Source of the DNA: an uncultured Oscillospiraceae bacterium
GTDB taxonomy: Bacteria > Bacillota > Clostridia > Oscillospirales > Acutalibacteraceae
Direction of reading: 5' to 3'
Length of the DNA: 34,403 bases
NCBI GenBank assembly: GCA_900549825.1
Contig: URQB01000022.1
Coordinates: 1 to 34,403 of the forward strand
Shown: positions 31,093 to 34,403 of the stretch, piece after piece
Position numbering within the stretch: position 1 is the stretch's first letter
Layout: every line of letters begins with the position of its first letter
Notes under the pieces: generated by a model
What the model was told of the DNA's origin: nothing
The model's input: the letters and a program-made list of their open reading frames with translations, nothing else
Databases searched by the model: none
Translations under genes and position numbers: made by a program

Positions 31093-31881
31093 TCAACAAT
31101 ATTTCTCCACCACAATATGCAGCCTGCCTTTCTTGCTCGTCCCGCCAATCTCCGCCAGCCTCACTTTGCCCTTCGAGCGGAATACGATCCGGTCGCCCTC
31201 CCTGACGGGGGCGGCCGTTTTTTCACAGGCGAGGGAGTTTAAGAAAATCAGCCCCTTCCGGATTGCCTCCGCAGCCGCTGCCCGGCTGACGGAGAAGGCG
31301 GCGGAGACTACGTTGTCCAATCGCAGAGAGGCGACCACGCAGGGGACGAGCTCGCGCCCTTTCTCCTCCCTGCGCAGTTCGTTCACAGGCACGAACGCGC
31401 CGTCGAGCCGGGCGCGCCCAGCCTGTGTGAGGTTTTCCCGAAGATAGGGCGCTACGCTTTGAAGCAAAACGATATCGCAGCCGTCCTCATGAACCAGAAG
31501 GTCGCCCACCATTTCCCGCTTGACGCCGAGGCCCATGAGCGCGCCCAGATAGTCCCGGTGGGTGAGCGTGTGGAAAGGGTCCTTTTGTACGCGCAGTACG
31601 GTCAGGGGATTATCCGCTTCATTTTCCGCCAGCCATGATAGCTTGTCTTCCTCTGCGGGCAGAGAAAGATAAGCCGGAAAGAAGATGGCAATCGCGCGTT
31701 CCGCATCCTCATATCCGCCGTAAAAGCATACCTGCAAGCCGCGTATCTTTGCGCAGTAAGCCCGCGCCAGCGCACCCTGCCGCAGGTCGAGAAAGGCGGA
31801 ATGCGTGAGCATCCCATAGCGTTCGCACTGGTCGATTTTATCCTCGATCCCTGCAAGGAGCAGATCGTCCTCTTTCATCAT
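31093..31881 (-). CDS. ylmH: YlmH-family S4-domain RNA-binding protein, 262 aa
   Basis: YlmH-type proteins bind the ribosome or tRNA; the Bacillus homologue (RqcP2) is linked to ribosome rescue, and the family is often encoded in cell-division clusters. The N-terminal part has the typical F-L-D-L-R-Q motif and the D-P-F-H-T-L-T-H-R-D-Y-L-G-A-L-M-G-L-G segment near 100-118. The middle has G-D-L-L-V-H-E-D-G-C-D-I. The C-terminal S4 domain (about 185-262) reads L-R-L-D-N-V-V-S-A-A-F and S-R-A-A-A-A-E-A-I-R-K-G-L-I-F-L-N. Length is normal. The start has AAAGGA upstream; two adjacent ATG codons make the exact start uncertain by one residue. It stands alone here, away from the usual divisome genes. 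Confidence 0.92.
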   Translation of the reverse strand: MMKEDDLLLAGIEDKIDQCERYGMLTHSAFLDLRQGALARAYCAKIRGLQVCFYGGYEDAERAIAIFFPAYLSLPAEEDKLSWLAENEADNPLTVLRVQKDPFHTLTHRDYLGALMGLGVKREMVGDLLVHEDGCDIVLLQSVAPYLRENLTQAGRARLDGAFVPVNELRREEKGRELVPCVVASLRLDNVVSAAFSVSRAAAAEAIRKGLIFLNSLACEKTAAPVREGDRIVFRSKGKVRLAEIGGTSKKGRLHIVVEKYC

Positions 31882-32008
31882 CAGCCCGTCCTTTCACCGC
31901 CTGTTTCTTCCGGCCTATTTTACCGCAGACCGGGCAGGCTGCGCAAGGCTTTTGCTTTTCCCTTGAAAAAAGCGCGGGAGAAATTAGGCTGCTCTTTCTC
32001 GCTGCCTC

Positions 32009-32037
32009 TTTACTTTTAAGGTTTAGATTGCTAAAAT
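32009..32037 (+). promoter_or_regulatory. Promoter of the yerC-like gene
   Basis: TTTACT (32009-32014) and TAAAAT (32032-32037) are 17 bases apart, in an AT-rich stretch 37 bases before the TTG start at 32074. Confidence 0.5.
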
Positions 32038-32073
32038 ATAAAAGCATTATTTTAACGCGGGGGAGGTTTCGTT

Positions 32074-32391
32074 TTGAATAACAAACTCAAGGACGATAAC
32101 GTCGATTTTCTATTTCAGGCGATCTTGGCGCTCGAAACGATGGAGGAGTGCTACGACTTTTTTGAAGATCTCTGCACGGTAACGGAGCTCAAGGCGATTT
32201 CCCAGCGCATCGTAGTGGCACATATGCTCAGCCAGAAGCGCGTTTACAGCGATATCGTGCGCGAGACGGGGGCGAGCACCGCGACGATCAGCCGCGTCAA
32301 CCGTTCTTTAAATTATGGCTGCGACGGCTATGAGAAGATTTTTGCCCGCATCGACAACGCGAATGCGGAAAAGGGCGCATCTGAAGAATAA
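32074..32391 (+). CDS. yerC: YerC/YecD-family TrpR-like DNA-binding protein, 105 aa
   Basis: A small helical protein with the TrpR-like helix-turn-helix of the YerC/YecD family. F-Q-A-I-L-A-L-E-T-M-E-E-C-Y-D-F-F-E-D-L-C-T lies near the N-terminus. L-K-A-I-S-Q-R-I-V-V-A-H-M-L follows, then the recognition unit Y-S-D-I-V-R-E-T-G-A-S-T-A-T-I-S-R-V-N-R-S-L. Length matches the family. Its target is not established. The start is TTG at 32074, supported by a strong GGGGGAGG site 7 bases upstream; no ATG is available near it. A TTG start with such a strong site is unusual enough to note. The methyltransferase gene begins about 100 bases downstream. Confidence 0.93.
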   Translation: MNNKLKDDNVDFLFQAILALETMEECYDFFEDLCTVTELKAISQRIVVAHMLSQKRVYSDIVRETGASTATISRVNRSLNYGCDGYEKIFARIDNANAEKGASEE

Positions 32392-32495
32392 ATTTTTTCA
32401 AACTGAAGTGTTGTGCTTTTCGGTCAAAAAGGCAGACCGGAATTTGGCTGCGCCAAGCTGCAGAAAACTTTAGCAGAGAAAGGATGGCCATAAGC

Positions 32496-33254
32496 ATGAG
32501 TGGCTATGCGGATTTCGCGGCCTTTTATGACATTCTGACGGACGACGTCGGCTACCCGCGGCGGGCAGACGATCTCTCCGGATTGCTTGCGGAAAACGGC
32601 GTTGAGAAGGGCACGGTTTTAGACCTCGCCTGCGGAACGGGAAGACTGACGCTGGAGCTTGCCCGGCGTGGCTATGAAATGATCGGTGTGGATGCGAGCC
32701 CCGATATGCTCTGCGTAGCGCGGGAAAAATGCATGCGGGCAGGGGAGGATGTGCTGTTTCTCTGCCAGCCGATGGAAGCGCTCGATCTTTACGGCACGGT
32801 GAATGCTGCCGTCTGCACCCTTGACAGCCTGAACCATATCACAGATCCGGACACGCTGCGGGAGGTTTTTCAGCGCGTGTCTCTTTTCCTCGAGCCGGGA
32901 GGGCTGTTTATTTTCGATGTCAATACGCCCTATAAGCACCGGGAGATTTTGGGAGACAATACCTTCGTATATGATCTTGACGGGCTGTACTGCGTCTGGC
33001 AGAATGCCTATGACACGCAGGACGATACCGTGGACATCCTACTCGATTTTTTTGAGGAGCAGGCGAATGGTTCCTATACCCGCTATGGGGAGCAGTTCAC
33101 GGAGCGCGCTTACAGCCATGAAACGTTGTGTGCCCTTCTGAATGATGTGGGTCTTTCCGTGATCGGCTGCTATGAGGAAATGACGCGCACACCGCCGCAA
33201 AAGGACACGCAGCGCGCGGTATATCTGGTCAAAAAAGAAAGGATTCAGAGATAG
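32496..33254 (+). CDS. Class I SAM-dependent methyltransferase, 252 aa
   Basis: The Rossmann-type SAM-binding motif is clear: V-L-D-L-A-C-G-T-G-R-L-T (motif I, about 43-54), then I-G-V-D-A-S-P-D-M-L (motif II, about 67-76). Later segments L-D-S-L-N-H-I and P-G-G-L-F-I-F-D-V-N fit the Methyltransf_25 kind of enzyme. The N-terminus Y-A-D-F-A-A-F-Y-D-I-L-T-D-D-V-G-Y is typical of a Bacillota subgroup often found next to hslO. ATG at 32496 is preferred since AAAGGA lies 12 bases upstream, while the in-frame ATG at 32484 directly abuts that site. The acceptor is unknown. Its stop codon is directly followed by the hslO start. Confidence 0.9.
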   Translation: MSGYADFAAFYDILTDDVGYPRRADDLSGLLAENGVEKGTVLDLACGTGRLTLELARRGYEMIGVDASPDMLCVAREKCMRAGEDVLFLCQPMEALDLYGTVNAAVCTLDSLNHITDPDTLREVFQRVSLFLEPGGLFIFDVNTPYKHREILGDNTFVYDLDGLYCVWQNAYDTQDDTVDILLDFFEEQANGSYTRYGEQFTERAYSHETLCALLNDVGLSVIGCYEEMTRTPPQKDTQRAVYLVKKERIQR

Positions 33255-34127
33255 ATGGGAAAATTGGTTCGTTGCATTTCAGAGGATGGGACGCTCACCA
33301 TCATGGCGCTCGACAGCACGGATATCGTAGCGCAGGCAGAGCGCATCCATCAGACCTCTGCCGTCATGTCGGCGGCATTGGGGCGGCTCTTGACGGCGGC
33401 CTCCATGATGGGCGATCAGCTCAAGGGCGCGGACAACAGCATCACCCTGCGCCTGAACGGCGGCGGCCCTGCCGGGACGGTGCTTGCCGTTGCGGACAGC
33501 AGGGGCAACGCGCGCGGCTATGTCGGCACGCCGGTCGTCGAGCTGCCGCTCAATGAGAAAGGCAAACTGGATGTAGCCAAGGCCGTCGGCACGGACGGGA
33601 CGCTGACCGTGATCAAGGACCTGGGGATGAAAAAGCCTTATGTAGGCCAGATTCCGCTGGTATCCGGCGAGATCGCAGAGGATATCACACAGTATTTTGC
33701 TGTCAGCGAGCAGGTGCCGACCGTGTGCGCCCTGGGCGTGCTGGTGAACCCCGATCTGACCATCCGCAGAGCGGGCGGCTTCCTCATCCAGCTTTTGCCT
33801 ACGGCGGATGACGCGGTCATCGATGCGGTGGAGCGCTGCGTGGAAAAGGTGCCGCCGGTGACGAAGCTGTTGGAGGATGGGCTGATGCCGGAGGAAATCT
33901 GCCGCGCCGTGCTGCCGGAGTTTACGCTGGAGGTGCTCGACGAGGCACAGCCGGCTTACCGCTGCAACTGCAGCCGGGAGCGCGTGCTGCGCGCGCTGGC
34001 GGCAACCGGGCGGGAATCGCTGGAAGAGCTTTCACAGGATCCGGTAACAGAGGTCTGCTGCCAGTTTTGCGACAAAAAGTATCAGATTGAAAGCACTGAG
34101 CTTAAGGCGCTGCTGCGGGAGCCGTGA
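33255..34127 (+). CDS. hslO: Hsp33 redox-regulated chaperone, 290 aa
   Basis: Hsp33 is a cytoplasmic holdase activated by oxidation. The N-terminal domain has G-K-L-V-R and L-G-R-L-L-T-A-A-S-M-M-G, then the G-x-G-P-x-G segment (here G-G-G-P-A-G). The C-terminal redox switch holds the four zinc cysteines in the expected spacing: C-N-C (about residues 237-239) and C-Q-F-C (about 270-273, preceded by one additional Cys). Length is typical. The ATG follows the methyltransferase stop with no gap, so the two are probably translationally coupled. Confidence 0.97.
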   Translation: MGKLVRCISEDGTLTIMALDSTDIVAQAERIHQTSAVMSAALGRLLTAASMMGDQLKGADNSITLRLNGGGPAGTVLAVADSRGNARGYVGTPVVELPLNEKGKLDVAKAVGTDGTLTVIKDLGMKKPYVGQIPLVSGEIAEDITQYFAVSEQVPTVCALGVLVNPDLTIRRAGGFLIQLLPTADDAVIDAVERCVEKVPPVTKLLEDGLMPEEICRAVLPEFTLEVLDEAQPAYRCNCSRERVLRALAATGRESLEELSQDPVTEVCCQFCDKKYQIESTELKALLREP

Positions 34128-34167
34128 CCAAGGCGCACAGCGTATGGATAAAAAGAGGAGGAGTATC

Positions 34168-34272
34168 GTGCAGATCCGTTTGGCAAAGGTATCGGATGCG
34201 CTGCATATGATATATGGAACACGGGATTTCAGTGCCAGATTTTTTTGGAAAAAGTTTGCGCCGGGTGGTTGA
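34168..34272 (+). CDS. Short ORF resembling the N-terminus of a GNAT acetyltransferase, 34 aa
   Basis: GTG at 34168 is preceded by a very strong AGGAGGAG site and opens Q-I-R-L-A-K-V-S-D-A, the usual first strand and helix of a GNAT enzyme. The frame ends after 34 codons, without an acetyl-CoA loop. Its stop codon overlaps the -35 box of the tRNA promoter. It may be a truncated remnant whose body was deleted, or a small peptide of other function. An ATG at 34144 would add eight residues. Confidence 0.35.
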   Translation: MQIRLAKVSDALHMIYGTRDFSARFFWKKFAPGG

Positions 34273-34297
34273 CATCTGATCTGATTTGTAGTATATT
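34269..34297 (+). promoter_or_regulatory. Promoter of the tRNA gene
   Basis: TTGACA (34269-34274), 17 bases, TATATT (34292-34297): a near-consensus promoter 44 bases before the tRNA. More tRNA genes may follow beyond the window. Confidence 0.75.
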
Positions 34298-34341
34298 ATA
34301 ACACGTCGCCGCCGCACTCCAGAGCGTACGGCACAGGCAAC

Positions 34342-34403
34342 GGGAGCATAGCTCAGCTGGGAGAGCACCTGCCTTACAAGCAGGGGGTCACAGGTTCGAG
34401 CCC
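34342..34403 (+). tRNA. tRNA-Val (anticodon UAC), 3' end cut by the window
   Basis: The sequence begins with the acceptor arm GGGAGCA and has the D arm GCTC-AGCTGGGA-GAGC. The anticodon arm is CCTGC-CTTACAA-GCAGG with TAC in the anticodon position, and the T arm begins with the invariant GTTCGA. About 14 bases (the rest of the T stem and the acceptor 3' strand) lie outside the window. Confidence 0.93.

Overview
The window looks like chromosomal DNA from a spore-forming member of the Bacillota, most likely class Clostridia. The evidence is a complete gerA-type germinant-receptor operon, a membrane protein with a kinase fold and PASTA repeats, a YlmH-type S4 protein, a YerC/TrpR-like regulator, Hsp33, a DUF421/DUF4363 pair, purine-rich Shine-Dalgarno sites and typical sigma-A promoters. 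Housekeeping DNA is visibly GC-rich. The species cannot be named from the sequence.

Layout. 1-3.6 kb: a conserved-looking hypothetical protein (-), then a zinc-ribbon/pseudokinase/PASTA protein and a GNAT acetyltransferase (+). 3.6-6.1 kb: feoA-feoB ferrous iron uptake (-), with a terminator-like hairpin in the leader. 6.3-17.6 kb: an AT-richer surface polysaccharide cassette (+) behind one strong promoter. It holds three GT4 glycosyltransferases, capEFG for UDP-N-acetyl-L-fucosamine, a LicD-family transferase beside a glycerol-3-phosphate cytidylyltransferase, a Wzy-like polymerase and a Wzx-like flippase. The genes abut or overlap, which fits one transcript, and the cassette ends 4 bp from the stop codon of the next, opposing gene. 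No initiating phosphoglycosyltransferase or chain-length regulator is present, so those functions must be supplied from elsewhere.

17.6-22.9 kb: DUF4363 and DUF421 (-), then gerAA-gerAB-gerAC (+) closed by a strong terminator. 22.9-24.7 kb is an accessory-looking patch: one copy of a roughly 106-bp dispersed repeat, a SLOG-domain protein with a PadR-like C-terminus, a divergent small XRE regulator with a perfect palindrome between the two, and a frameshifted second XRE gene. 24.7-29.8 kb, all on the minus strand: a metallophosphoesterase behind a LacI-type regulator, a cation diffusion facilitator with a manganese-type metal signature, and an MscS channel. 29.9-34.4 kb: a TetR regulator with promoter and operator, a remnant of a phosphoesterase-type domain joined to the second repeat copy, ylmH (-), a yerC-like gene, a methyltransferase plus hslO pair, a short GNAT-like remnant, and a tRNA-Val(UAC) cut by the window end.

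The least ordinary items are the SLOG-PadR fusion with its palindromic control region, the PASTA pseudokinase, the LicD/TagD pair in the polysaccharide cassette, the feo leader hairpin, and the dispersed repeat.
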